A stretch of 64,000 nt of DNA from Thermoanaerobacter uzonensis DSM 18761 (GCF_900129115.1 NZ_FQUR01000006.1:276858-340857); one strand, 5' to 3'; numbered from the stretch's first letter, positions 49,140-56,746 are shown. Notes: generated by a model from the sequence alone, not told the origin. Program-made: numbers and translations.

Positions 49140-49163
49140 AATAACTGAAGGGAGGAGAATTTT

Positions 49164-50309
49164 ATGCTTGCCAACTATATAGGTGTGTTAAATTTAAATG
49201 AAGAAGAGGGTAATTTAAAAAGTCTTACAGTAAATAGACCTCTTGCTTCTGTTATAATTTTTGGAAGATACCGTGTGATAGATTTTATACTTTCAAATCT
49301 TGTAAATGCTGGTGTGAAAACTGTAGGAATTTTTGGGCAGACCCACTCCCGGTCCTTAGTTGACCATTTAGGTACCGGCAAACCTTGGGATTTAAATAGA
49401 AAAAACGGAGGCTTGTTTATATTTAATTATTCTTTGGAAAATCCGCCTATAAGCGATGCAAAACTTTTAAAAAATAATATGGAGTTTTTTTACAGAAGTT
49501 CCGGTGACCACATAATACTTGCTTCTTCCAGGATGATATACAAAATTGATTTCAATGAAGTTGCCAGATATCATGAAGAGATGGGAAATGATATTACGGT
49601 TTTGTATAAAAAAGTAAATGATACTGAAGGAAGATTTTTAAACTGCGATGTGCTCAATTTAGGTGATGAGAATGAAGTTTTAAGTGTGGGAAGACTTTTA
49701 GGGCTTAATGCAAGTGTCAATATTTCTATGGAGACTTTCATATTGAAAAAAGAGCTTTTAATAGACTTTATTTACAGGGCTATAGAGAAGAGCAAATACA
49801 ATTCCTTTAAAGAGTGTATATATGACAGTTTAGATAAATTAAAAGTAGGAGCGTACGAATATAAAGGCTATTTGAGCTGTGTAAACTCGGTTAGAAACTA
49901 TTATTTAACTTCAATGGATATATTGGACTTGAGAGTAAGGAGAGAGCTGTTTTTTGAAGGAGGTAAAATTTATACAAAAACAAATGACTCGCCTCCTACA
50001 AAATATTACGAAGGATGTGAGGTGGAAAATTCTCTTATTTCAAATGGCTGCCTCATAAAAGGGCGGGTCAAAAACAGCATAATCTCAAGGGGGGTTGAGA
50101 TAAAAGAAGGGGCAGTGGTGGAGGATTCTATAGTGTTTTCAAATTGCATAATCGAAAAAGGGGCATTTTTGAAAAATGCCATACTGGATAAAAATGTTAT
50201 AATAGAAGAAGGGAAAAGATTAATTGGGGACAAAAAGTTTCCTGTTGTCATAGAGAAGGGTGAAATAGTTGAAAATTTGCTTAGAAAGGCGGGGGAAAAT
50301 ATAAGATGA
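49164..50309 (+). CDS. glgD: GlgD subunit of glucose-1-phosphate adenylyltransferase
   Basis: 381-residue GlgC paralogue typical of Firmicutes. The GGxGxRL nucleotide loop is lost (LNLNEEEGNLKSLTVNRPLAS at the equivalent place) while VIFGRYRVIDFILSN and the C-terminal beta-helix are kept. Known to combine with GlgC as a regulatory subunit. GGGAGGAG precedes the ATG; overlaps glgA by 4 nt. Confidence 0.92.
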   Translation: MLANYIGVLNLNEEEGNLKSLTVNRPLASVIIFGRYRVIDFILSNLVNAGVKTVGIFGQTHSRSLVDHLGTGKPWDLNRKNGGLFIFNYSLENPPISDAKLLKNNMEFFYRSSGDHIILASSRMIYKIDFNEVARYHEEMGNDITVLYKKVNDTEGRFLNCDVLNLGDENEVLSVGRLLGLNASVNISMETFILKKELLIDFIYRAIEKSKYNSFKECIYDSLDKLKVGAYEYKGYLSCVNSVRNYYLTSMDILDLRVRRELFFEGGKIYTKTNDSPPTKYYEGCEVENSLISNGCLIKGRVKNSIISRGVEIKEGAVVEDSIVFSNCIIEKGAFLKNAILDKNVIIEEGKRLIGDKKFPVVIEKGEIVENLLRKAGENIR

Positions 50310-51742
50310 AAGTACTGTTTGTAGCTTCAGAAGCCTATCCTTTTGCAAGGGTAGGAGGTCTTTCGGATGTCGCTTATTCTTTGCCAAAGGCATTGAGAGG
50401 GTTGGGTTTGGATGTAAGAGTCATGCTTCCTAAATATGGACAAATACCCCCGGAGTACATAGCTCAAGTAAAACACATTGCAAATTTTATAGTGCCTGTG
50501 GGCTGGAGAAATCAATATTGCGGAATTAAATATGTAGAATTTGAAGGAATTCCTTATTACCTTTTGGACAATGAATATTATTTTAAAAGGCATCAATACT
50601 ACGGATATTATGACGATGGGGAAAGATTTGCTTACTTTAGTAGAGCCATTTTAGAATCTATATATTATTTGGAGGATTTTAAACCGGATATAATCCATTG
50701 TAATGACTGGCACACAGGCATTGTTCCCGTTCTTTTAAAGGCTCACTACAGCGAGAGCGATGTGCATAGAAAAATAAAAACAGTATTTACCATACATAAT
50801 TTAAAATTTCAGGGAGTATTTCCTAAGATAGTTTTGGGAGACCTCCTGTCTCTGGGAGACGAGTATTATGCAGAGGATAAACTTAAATACTATGATGGGA
50901 TTTCTTTTATGAAGGGGGGAATCATATACTCTGACAAAGTGACGACTGTCAGCAAGACTTATGCAGAAGAGATAAAAACTCCTTTTTACGGTGAAGGCCT
51001 TCATGGACTGCTGGAGGGAATAGGGGACAAATTAGTGGGAATAGTTAATGGAATTGATTATGATTTTTATAACCCTGAGACGGATAAAGACATATATATA
51101 AATTACGACATAAATTCTTTTGATAAGAAGAGGCAAAACAAAGTGATGCTTCAGAAAGATTTAAAACTCGAAATAGGAGAGGATATACCTTTAATAGGGC
51201 TTGTATCAAGGCTTACCAGCCAGAAAGGAATTGATTTGATACTCGCCGTATTAGAGGATATTCTGCGCACAGGAGCTCAGTTTGTTGTTCTTGGCACAGG
51301 AGAAAAGAATTATGAAGATTCTTTTAAATACTTTGCTTTTAAATACCCATCTCAAATGGCTGCAATAATTGATTTTAGCGACTCTATGGCCAAAAAGATA
51401 TATGCATCCTCGGATATGTTTTTAATGCCTTCTTTATTTGAACCCTGTGGTATAAGCCAGCAGGTAGCCCAGAGGTATGGAAGTCTTCCAATTGTGAGAG
51501 AAACGGGGGGACTTAAAGATACAGTGACTCCCTATAATGAGTACACTGGCGAAGGGAATGGTTTCTCATTTACAAACTACAATGCCCACGATATGCTTCA
51601 TGTAATAGAGTATGCCCTATCAATATATAAAGATAAGGATAGGTGGAATAGCATAGTAAGGCAGGCTATGGAAGTAGACCACAGCTGGAATGCTTCAGCT
51701 AAAGAATATCTTTTGCTTTACGAAAGCTTGTTGATAGATTAA
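50306..51742 (+). CDS. glgA: glycogen synthase (ADP-glucose dependent)
   Basis: 478-residue GT5 glucosyltransferase. The N-terminal ADP-glucose motif reads RVGGLSDVAYSLPKAL (Arg where Lys is common). HCNDWHTGIVPVLLK, TIHNLKFQG and the C-terminal EPCGISQQVAQRYGSLPIVRETGGLKDTV are diagnostic. It ends the glycogen operon and is followed by a hairpin. Confidence 0.95.
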   Translation: MKVLFVASEAYPFARVGGLSDVAYSLPKALRGLGLDVRVMLPKYGQIPPEYIAQVKHIANFIVPVGWRNQYCGIKYVEFEGIPYYLLDNEYYFKRHQYYGYYDDGERFAYFSRAILESIYYLEDFKPDIIHCNDWHTGIVPVLLKAHYSESDVHRKIKTVFTIHNLKFQGVFPKIVLGDLLSLGDEYYAEDKLKYYDGISFMKGGIIYSDKVTTVSKTYAEEIKTPFYGEGLHGLLEGIGDKLVGIVNGIDYDFYNPETDKDIYINYDINSFDKKRQNKVMLQKDLKLEIGEDIPLIGLVSRLTSQKGIDLILAVLEDILRTGAQFVVLGTGEKNYEDSFKYFAFKYPSQMAAIIDFSDSMAKKIYASSDMFLMPSLFEPCGISQQVAQRYGSLPIVRETGGLKDTVTPYNEYTGEGNGFSFTNYNAHDMLHVIEYALSIYKDKDRWNSIVRQAMEVDHSWNASAKEYLLLYESLLID

Positions 51743-51761
51743 AGCAGTGTTATATTAATGG

Positions 51762-51786
51762 GAGGAGATTATTCTCCTCATTTTTA
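51762..51786 (+). terminator. terminator of the glycogen operon
   Basis: 7-bp stem GAGGAGA (51762-51768) / TCTCCTC (51773-51779), 4-nt loop, then ATTTTTATT. It lies 20 nt after glgA. Confidence 0.75.
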
Positions 51787-51828
51787 TTATATCGCCTATA
51801 ATAATAGAAAATGAGAATATGATAATCA

Positions 51829-52143
51829 ACTATTGATAAAAAAATTGCGGATGAAGCATCAATGGTAATAAAACTGCTGGCTGAGAAAATAGCAACTGAG
51901 TACGAAAAGATAGTAAAAGAAAAAGAGCTAAATAAGATAAAGATAAAATTAAATGACAACCAGATAAAAATACTGGCATTAGAGGCAAAGGGATACAGAG
52001 AATTAGACATAGCAGAAGCTCTTGGGATAGGGGTTGTGACTGTGAAATATCACAAGAGAAAAATAGTAGAAAAACTTGAGGTAAAAAATATCAAAGAAGC
52101 GGTGGCAAAGGCGATTAAGCTAAACTTGATAGATATGGACTAA
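51829..52143 (+). pseudogene. 5'-truncated copy of the GAF-LuxR regulator
   Basis: Codons from STIDKKIADEASM to the stop match the last ~105 residues of the regulator at 56819-57601 almost residue for residue, including the complete LuxR-type helix-turn-helix (LEAKGYRELDIAEALGIGVVTVKYHKRKIVEKL). The GAF part and start are missing. An in-frame ATG at 51862 could allow a 93-residue HTH-only product, but no good ribosome-binding site is present. It belongs to a duplicated block (about 51829-52624 and 57286-58157). Confidence 0.8.
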
Positions 52144-52152
52144 AATTTGGGG

Positions 52153-52230
52153 CTATACTTTAGCATAATTTTTTTGCTTAATTATGTAAACATTAACTGG
52201 AAATGTAATAAAAACTATACTAAAGTATAG
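52153..52230 (+). promoter_or_regulatory. twin palindromic operator (copy 1)
   Basis: Two related dyads: CTATACTTTAGCATAA (52153-52168, imperfect) and CTATACTAAAGTATAG (52215-52230, perfect 7-2-7). Their starts are 62 nt apart. The second abuts the -35 of the promoter at 52231-52259. The same arrangement and spacing occur at 57611-57688. Inferred binding sites of the adjacent LuxR-type regulator. Confidence 0.6.
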
Positions 52231-52259
52231 TAGACATTGAAAAATTTGTATGTTACAAT
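52231..52259 (+). promoter_or_regulatory. promoter downstream of truncated regulator
   Basis: TAGACA (52231-52236), 17-nt spacer, TACAAT (52254-52259). It directs transcription rightward into a degraded transposase and the Ala/Val-rich peptide frame. Confidence 0.65.
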
Positions 52260-52299
52260 AGCTGTAGAAAAGTTTGGTAGATTAGGGGGGATATAAACA

Positions 52300-52624
52300 A
52301 TAATATGTTTTTTAATAGGGGTAGAATCTATAGAGACAAACTCACTGAAGATAACGCCCATATTTTTGAGGATATTGACCTGGTTTTGAAAGATAGAGGT
52401 CAAAAGAGAACTCATTAATAAAAAGGCGGAAAGTCCAATAAGAAGGAAGAGGTTTAAGGATGTTAAAGCCACAAAGATGAGCAATGATAAGATTATTGCG
52501 GAGATAATCTAAGAGGTCAGAAATTGTACCGAATCTTAAATCTTAATGGCAATAAAAGCTCTGAAAAGTGCATGATGAGAATAATCCTTACGGCCAGGAC
52601 TAGAGGAAGGGAATTCAGGTATTG
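52300..52624 (-). pseudogene. degraded DDE transposase fragment (copy 1)
   Basis: Read on the minus strand in shifting frames, it resembles the N-terminal part of an IS4/IS1182-like transposase: GRKDYSHHALFRAL, then DLLDYLRNNLIIAHLCGFNILKPLPSYWTF, then VSIDSTPI. Several frameshifts and stops make it inactive. It is the shorter of two copies; the other is at 57770-58228. It ends abruptly at 52624 within the transposase, next to unrelated sequence. Family name is approximate. Confidence 0.6.
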
Positions 52625-52782
52625 CTGAACCAGAGGGAATTGTAGATCTTGCTGTCGCAGCTGTTCTGGCTGCTACAGTTTGGGACGTTGTAGGTGTAGT
52701 TAATTACGTTGCTGCATATTTGGTACAAACTGTGGTAGCTGTTACTACTTGGGTTAAAGCGATTGAACCTTCCACAAAATAA
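52621..52782 (+). pseudogene. Ala/Val-rich peptide, N-terminally truncated
   Basis: A 53-codon open end beginning IAEPEGIVDLAVAAV and ending VVAVTTWVKAIEPSTK, then TAA TAA. It is rich in Ala, Val and Thr with aromatic residues at intervals, and has higher GC than its surroundings. No ATG, GTG or TTG lies in frame before the upstream stop at 52582, and the join to transposase DNA is at ~52624, so the N-terminus has been lost. The composition recalls hydrophobic bacteriocin or RiPP precursor C-termini, but no family match is claimed. A strong hairpin follows 35 nt later. Confidence 0.4.
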
Positions 52783-52813
52783 TAAAATCAATTAGTTTGA
52801 TAAATTGTACAAA

Positions 52814-52860
52814 TTTAGAAGAAATTCTTGCTTATTGTATGGGCAAGAATTTCTTCTAAA
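52814..52860 (+). terminator. strong hairpin after the peptide fragment
   Basis: 18-bp perfect stem (52814-52831 with 52843-52860) and an 11-nt loop. The T-run is poor, but stem strength and position suggest the terminator of the former peptide gene. Confidence 0.6.
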
Positions 52861-53133
52861 ATTTTAGATGATAAGAAGTTCAGTCTTTCCCGAGTGGTAA
52901 TGCTGCTTTACCAGTATTCCACAGAGGTGAGTTCAAAATTATCTCAGTGAACTAAAAGGGACCTTCCACTTTTAAGTTTATTAGAGACAAAGGACCATTT
53001 AAATAAAAATGAGAATTTTAATTATGGGATTGTTTTACCAGGGTAAAAATGGTTTTTTAAGGATTTAATTTGTGTGTTTATTATTAAATTTTTAATGTGG
53101 ATTACAATCGGATTATAAGGAAGGTGTTAATAT
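52861..53133. other. intergenic stretch before the SdpI-like gene
   Basis: 273 nt with no supported coding frame. It contains short dyads (AGTTCA/TGAACT at about 52931-52951) and a possible -10 TACAAT at 53103-53108 with no good -35. GGAAGGTG precedes the next gene. Confidence 0.4.
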
Positions 53134-53994
53134 ATGAATGATTTTATAGGGAGATTATTTCTAACTTTTGGTATTCCATTATTCTTTTTGTTAATAGGGG
53201 TGGTATTAAAGTATTTTCCTCCCAAAAAAATAAATTACTTTTATGGCTATAGAACTGAATTTGCTACAAAAAATGAAGATGTTTTCAAAGAAGCAAATAG
53301 ATACTCTGCCAATTTATTCATTTTGCTTTCGATATTGTTATTTGTAATTAATGTAATAATGTTCATTTTTAATGTATCTTCAGCTATAATGGGAATATCC
53401 TTTGGTATTTATATAATCCCTTTATTTATATCTATAATTTATCTTACAGAAAAACATTTGCACAAAATATTTGATGAAAATGGGGTAAGGCGAGATTATA
53501 ATAGTAATAGAAGTTATAAAGTAAAAGGAGTAGGAGATTTAAATCATATAAATTCAAAAAATGCCATTAAAACTGAAAAAAAATATGTTATCTATTTGTC
53601 GCTGTTAATTTTTGCTATATCTACAATAATTAATTTAATTTTATATATCAAATTACCACCACAGGTGTATATTCACTTTGGATTGACAGGAAACCCAGAT
53701 GAGTGGGTTATTGAGAAAACTATAGCAATAGTGGTAGATGAAATTATATTGATATTAGGATGGTTAGGTGTTTTTCTACCCTATTATTGGATATTTCAAA
53801 TAAGAAGAAATAGATTTTTAATAATATTCCTCTTACTGATATATTCTTTTCTTGAATTGGTGATATTTGATACATTATATTACAACATATATAAAATGCA
53901 TATAATAAATTTTGTTACATTAGTAGTTTTTTTACTAGTATCTTTTTTGTTAGTTGTAATTGGTATATTGCATGAAAATAAAAAAGCTAGATAA
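53134..53994 (+). CDS. SdpI-like / DUF1648 membrane protein
   Basis: 286-residue protein with about 7-8 membrane helices. The N-terminal part resembles the SdpI domain (NYFYGYRTEFATKNEDVFKEANRYS), and residues ~150-215 resemble DUF1648 (LPPQVYIHFGLTGNPDEWVIEK). Bacillus SdpI, the immunity/signalling protein for the SdpC toxin, has the same two domains in the opposite order. A role in immunity or envelope-stress sensing is inferred, not shown. GGAAGGTG precedes the ATG. It stands alone downstream of the peptide fragment. Confidence 0.72.
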   Translation: MNDFIGRLFLTFGIPLFFLLIGVVLKYFPPKKINYFYGYRTEFATKNEDVFKEANRYSANLFILLSILLFVINVIMFIFNVSSAIMGISFGIYIIPLFISIIYLTEKHLHKIFDENGVRRDYNSNRSYKVKGVGDLNHINSKNAIKTEKKYVIYLSLLIFAISTIINLILYIKLPPQVYIHFGLTGNPDEWVIEKTIAIVVDEIILILGWLGVFLPYYWIFQIRRNRFLIIFLLLIYSFLELVIFDTLYYNIYKMHIINFVTLVVFLLVSFLLVVIGILHENKKAR

Positions 53995-54491
53995 AAGTAA
54001 TAAAGTTAAGTCCATACAATTATGTAAAAAGAGATGAGCCGTTTTCAGCCCTCTGGTCAGAATAGAAATAGGAACAAACCAAAAATCTCAATTGGAGGGA
54101 TGAGAAACGGCTCAATACAATATTATCATAGAAGGAGTTTAGTTACTACGGTTGGAACTTTTACCCTGTTTACAATTTCTGAGCTTTGTAAAAATCTTAA
54201 TCCTTTTATTACGGTATGGAATTCAAGATTTTTAAGAGAAATATTTTCCCTTTATTATAATTCATAATCCGGTATTCCTCTAATAAAGCTTTGTTAATGG
54301 GGCAAGATGAAAAATGGGGTTAAGGAAGAAAGTATTTAGATATAACTGAATATTTCAAGTGGAAAAAATTCAAAAAAGCTAAGGACGAGGTTTGCTTTTT
54401 AATAAAATAACCTTTATCAGCGCTGTTAGTTTTTAACAACGTGGAGGAGTCCTGGTGTCAAAGACCGATAAAAGCCTGGAGATAGAATGAG
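53995..54491. other. non-coding region with possible mobile-element debris
   Basis: 497 nt without a convincing gene. It holds a 9-nt inverted pair GAGCCGTTT (about 54036) / AAACGGCTC (about 54107). A 77-codon frame between 54034 and 54267 shows no ribosome-binding site and no family pattern. It looks like remnants of an insertion sequence, unidentified. Confidence 0.35.
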
Positions 54492-54659
54492 TTGAAAAGT
54501 AGAGAGAGTAATCAAATTCTAACTAGAGGGATTTTACATAAAAATTCGGATTTGACCATCTACATACCTTATATTGCTATTGGATTAGGAATAATTACTT
54601 TTGCTTTTTATAAATTTTTGATTTATTTTGGAACTAAAAGATATTATGAAATTAGTTAG
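54492..54659 (+). CDS. small membrane peptide, 55 residues
   Basis: TTG-initiated frame encoding a polar N-terminus, one strong hydrophobic helix (IYIPYIAIGLGIITFAFYKFLIYF) and a short charged tail TKRYYEIS. GGAGA lies about 12 nt upstream. No family recognised; small single-span peptides are common in peptide-toxin loci. The start and reality of the gene are uncertain. Confidence 0.35.
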   Translation: MKSRESNQILTRGILHKNSDLTIYIPYIAIGLGIITFAFYKFLIYFGTKRYYEIS

Positions 54660-54692
54660 TACAAAATCTTATATTTGATTTGGAGGTTGACT

Positions 54693-54764
54693 ATGAAAAA
54701 AGAGGAGTATAAACATATATATTCAGTACTAAAGCCTTACTTAATAAAGGAGGTGATCTTATAA
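54693..54764 (+). CDS. short peptide frame of 23 residues
   Basis: ATG with GGAGG 5-6 nt upstream; product MKKEEYKHIYSVLKPYLIKE plus three residues. Its last codons contain the ribosome-binding site AAAGGAGGTGATC of the following gene. It could be a leader peptide, a translationally coupled small protein, or the N-terminal remnant of a longer gene. Confidence 0.35.
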   Translation: MKKEEYKHIYSVLKPYLIKEVIL

Positions 54765-55378
54765 AAAATAAGCGTATAATAATCTTATCCTTAATAGCGG
54801 GAGTAGTATTGAGCCTTTTTATATATTATGATTACTACAGCTATAATAAAAGTCATTTTCAGATTTATCTATATCAAACAAACGATGCACCTAATTTAAA
54901 TTATACGACGAAAAGCAAACATTTTAAAATCAATACAACGATTGAGATCGGGAAAAAGTTGCAAATATCAAATGATAATTCTACGATTACAAAATATATA
55001 AAAGATATGCAAGATTCAAATAAATATACTTCATTACGTTATTCTATAAAGATAGAAAATATAAGTGATAAGGTATTAAAAAATGTTAAAATAATAGCTT
55101 TTTTAGATAAAAGCCTTGAACCTTATATATTTTCATGATTGTTATATTTTGGAACACCAATTCAACAGAGAATAGATTTAAATTATCCGAATTCTAAGTT
55201 AAAAGATAATATTATATATGTTGGTGCTTCATCTTGGCTACCCAATCTGTCTCAAATAGATGCAGATGAAAGGCAGAAAATATTAGATTCAATCAAAAAG
55301 CCTATAAAATTGATAATAAAATGGGACGGTGGGGAAGAAGACTTATTGCTGCAAAATTTTGATATAAAAATGTATTGA
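54761..55378 (+). pseudogene. single-span membrane protein gene with ATA start position and in-frame TGA
   Basis: A continuous frame encodes an N-terminal anchor (RIIILSLIAGVVLSLFIYY) and an extracytoplasmic domain, interrupted by one TGA at 55136-55138 (EPYIFS-stop-LLYFGTPIQQRI), after which the same frame stays open to a TGA at 55376-55378. A perfect AAAGGAGGTGATC ribosome-binding site stands 7 nt before ATA, where a start codon should be. Two separate lesions (start and stop) suggest decay, although ATA initiation is conceivable. No family recognised. Confidence 0.55.
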
Positions 55379-55402
55379 TGGCTCTTAATAGGGCTATTTT
55401 TT
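55378..55402 (+). terminator. intrinsic terminator
   Basis: 8-bp RNA stem with two G-U pairs (55378-55385 with 55390-55397), TAAT loop, and a T-run to 55402. Directly after the broken membrane-protein gene. Confidence 0.65.
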
Positions 55403-55423
55403 TATACTTAAAAATTTTTTAAA

Positions 55424-55732
55424 AAACTGTAACAAATTCTTTAAAAATTTGTCTCAGACTGTTGACAAAGTTTAAAAAGTGGCATTTTGTGTGTAAATGC
55501 GACTTGTTGTCAAAGCGGTAACTAAACTTTGCGAACTTGAGAAGCGAAGGCGGAGCGAGCGAAGCGAGCGGCCACCTGAGCCAGAAGGGCGAATTGGCCG
55601 GTACCCCGCCGGAGCCCGAAAAGTGAGCCTTAGTTTAGTCGCTTTGCAACTCTGGAGCATTGACACAAAATGCCACTTAAATTAATATGAGTTTTGTCAA
55701 CAAACTGTAACAAATTCTTTAAAAATTTGTCT
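55424..55732. mobile_element. nested-repeat element with GC-rich core (MITE-like)
   Basis: Outermost are 31-nt perfect direct repeats (55424-55454 and 55702-55732). Inside are inverted ends GTTGACAAA (55461-55469) / TTTGTCAAC (55693-55701) and AAGTGGCATTTTGTGT (about 55477-55492) / ACACAAAATGCCACTT (about 55663-55678). Further in are CTAAAC / GTTTAG and CAAAGCG / CGCTTTG pairs. The centre (about 55535-55620) is strongly GC-rich, with repeated GAGCGAGCGAAGCGAGCGG, unlike the AT-rich surroundings. It has no transposase and could fold into one long hairpin. Non-autonomous mobile element or structured RNA. Confidence 0.55.
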
Positions 55733-55783
55733 TATATTATAAAGAGCTAATTTATCGAAAAGAGTTTTAGAGGTGGTACGATT

Positions 55784-55927
55784 ATGAATGATATTTATGA
55801 TGAATTGATTAGGTCAATCGAAGAATCAAAACTTTCAGGTGTTGACCCAAATAAAAATAGTTTTAATAAAATACTTGATAAAAGAGAGTTGGATAGGCGA
55901 AAAGAAGATTATAAAAGCATAATTTAG
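55784..55927 (+). CDS. small hypothetical protein, 47 residues
   Basis: Highly charged helical-looking peptide starting MNDIYDELIRSIEESKLSG and ending KEDYKSII. AGAGGTGG lies 6-7 nt before the ATG, a good ribosome-binding site. No family recognised; it lacks the Spo0E-type HxxxS motif. It lies between the nested-repeat element and an IS3 remnant. Confidence 0.5.
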   Translation: MNDIYDELIRSIEESKLSGVDPNKNSFNKILDKRELDRRKEDYKSII

Positions 55928-55941
55928 TATAGTTGTTATTC

Positions 55942-56410
55942 TACGATGAGCTGTATTGACATAATGATACGCTTAATCATGTATTCTTCATCGCTTGTTG
56001 GCACAAGCTTGTAATAAAGGCTTGTGTGGTTAATACTTAAGAGCTCAGCCTGTATGCTAATACTAAACTTTTTATCACCCCTATCAATCATTTTCATGCG
56101 TTCCTCAAGAGATTTAGAATTGGCCGGATTTTTTTAAGCCAGGTATTCTCATATGAAAGCTTCCCTATTTGTTTCAATAATTCCTCATTCTCCTTTTCAT
56201 ATGATTTTTTGACCTTTTCTAACTCAGTCAGTTTCTTTGCCAAACACCTTTGCTGCATTATTGACAAATTCTGCTTTCCAGCGGCAAATCATATTCGGAT
56301 GTATTTCATATTTAGCAGTAATTTCACTAAGTGTTTTTTCTTTTCGCAATACCTCTAATACAATTTTTCCTTTTTGTTTTGGTTTGAAATTTCTTCTCTT
56401 ATTTATAACT
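55942..56410 (-). pseudogene. IS3-family transposase remnant (orfA and start of orfB)
   Basis: On the minus strand, orfA begins RRNFKPKQKGKIVLEVLRKE and continues ITAKYEIHPNMICRWKAEFV; after a frameshift the coiled-coil KKLTELEKVKKSYEKENEEL follows. A second part gives the orfB opening MIDRGDKKFSISIQAELL and INHTSLYYKLVPTSDEEYMI. The DDE catalytic region is absent. It is an inactive insertion-sequence fragment. Confidence 0.8.
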
Positions 56411-56700
56411 ATATTCTAACTTATTTTCCTCTCTTTGTCTGTATAGTTTTCTGGTATAATTATAGTTTCCCATGACCCCAGTTTGTCTAAAATTGCGGAT
56501 AAAATAATTAAGTTTCCTATTAATCAAAGAATTTTTTAGAAAGTTAATAATTTTACTTTATGATTAATTTTTAAATTTATAAAGGCAGAGGAGAAAGGTG
56601 AGTGGGCATGTAGTTGTCACTAACGGTGTATAATTGACCTAGAAATAACAAGGAGAGGAGGTATTCTCCTCAATTTTTTTAATTTCTAATTGTAAAATAT
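56411..56700. other. intergenic stretch with a terminator-like hairpin
   Basis: About 290 nt without a supported gene. GAGGAG (56655-56660) / CTCCTC (56666-56671) followed by AATTTTTTT forms a small terminator-like hairpin of unclear owner. Confidence 0.4.
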
Positions 56701-56706
56701 TAGGCG

Positions 56707-56746
56707 AAAAATGCATTTTCGTTCCCCAAAATGACACTTTCGTTCC
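56707..56746. promoter_or_regulatory. tandem 21-nt-phased repeats upstream of regulator
   Basis: Two 19-nt direct repeats (56707-56725 and 56728-56746) share AAAA at the start and TTTCGTTCC at the end, 15 of 19 positions in all, with a period of 21 nt (two helical turns). They lie just upstream of a candidate promoter TTAACA (56751-56756) / TATAAT (56776-56781, 19-nt spacer). Confidence 0.5.

Noticed and set aside
52215..52484. 89-codon minus-strand frame as an intact hydrophobic membrane protein
   Set aside because: Its content is out-of-frame transposase sequence running on through the operator/promoter region; the hydrophobicity is an artefact of AT-rich antisense reading.
54034..54267. 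77-codon frame as a real gene
   Set aside because: No ribosome-binding site, no recognisable family pattern, and it overlaps a GAGCCGTTT/AAACGGCTC repeat that looks like mobile-element debris.
55136..55138. In-frame TGA as a selenocysteine codon
   Set aside because: No convincing SECIS hairpin follows, the residue context (IFS-TGA-LLY) matches no selenoprotein motif, and the start codon of the same gene is also damaged, so decay is simpler.
55588..55616. Cloning-vector contamination suggested by a polylinker-like string GGGCGAATTGGCCGGTACC
   Set aside because: The string is embedded in a self-complementary element with matching native flanks and does not match a vector over its surroundings.
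55424..55732. CRISPR-like direct repeats
   Set aside because: Only two copies of a 31-nt repeat exist, 247 nt apart, with nested inverted repeats between them and no cas genes.
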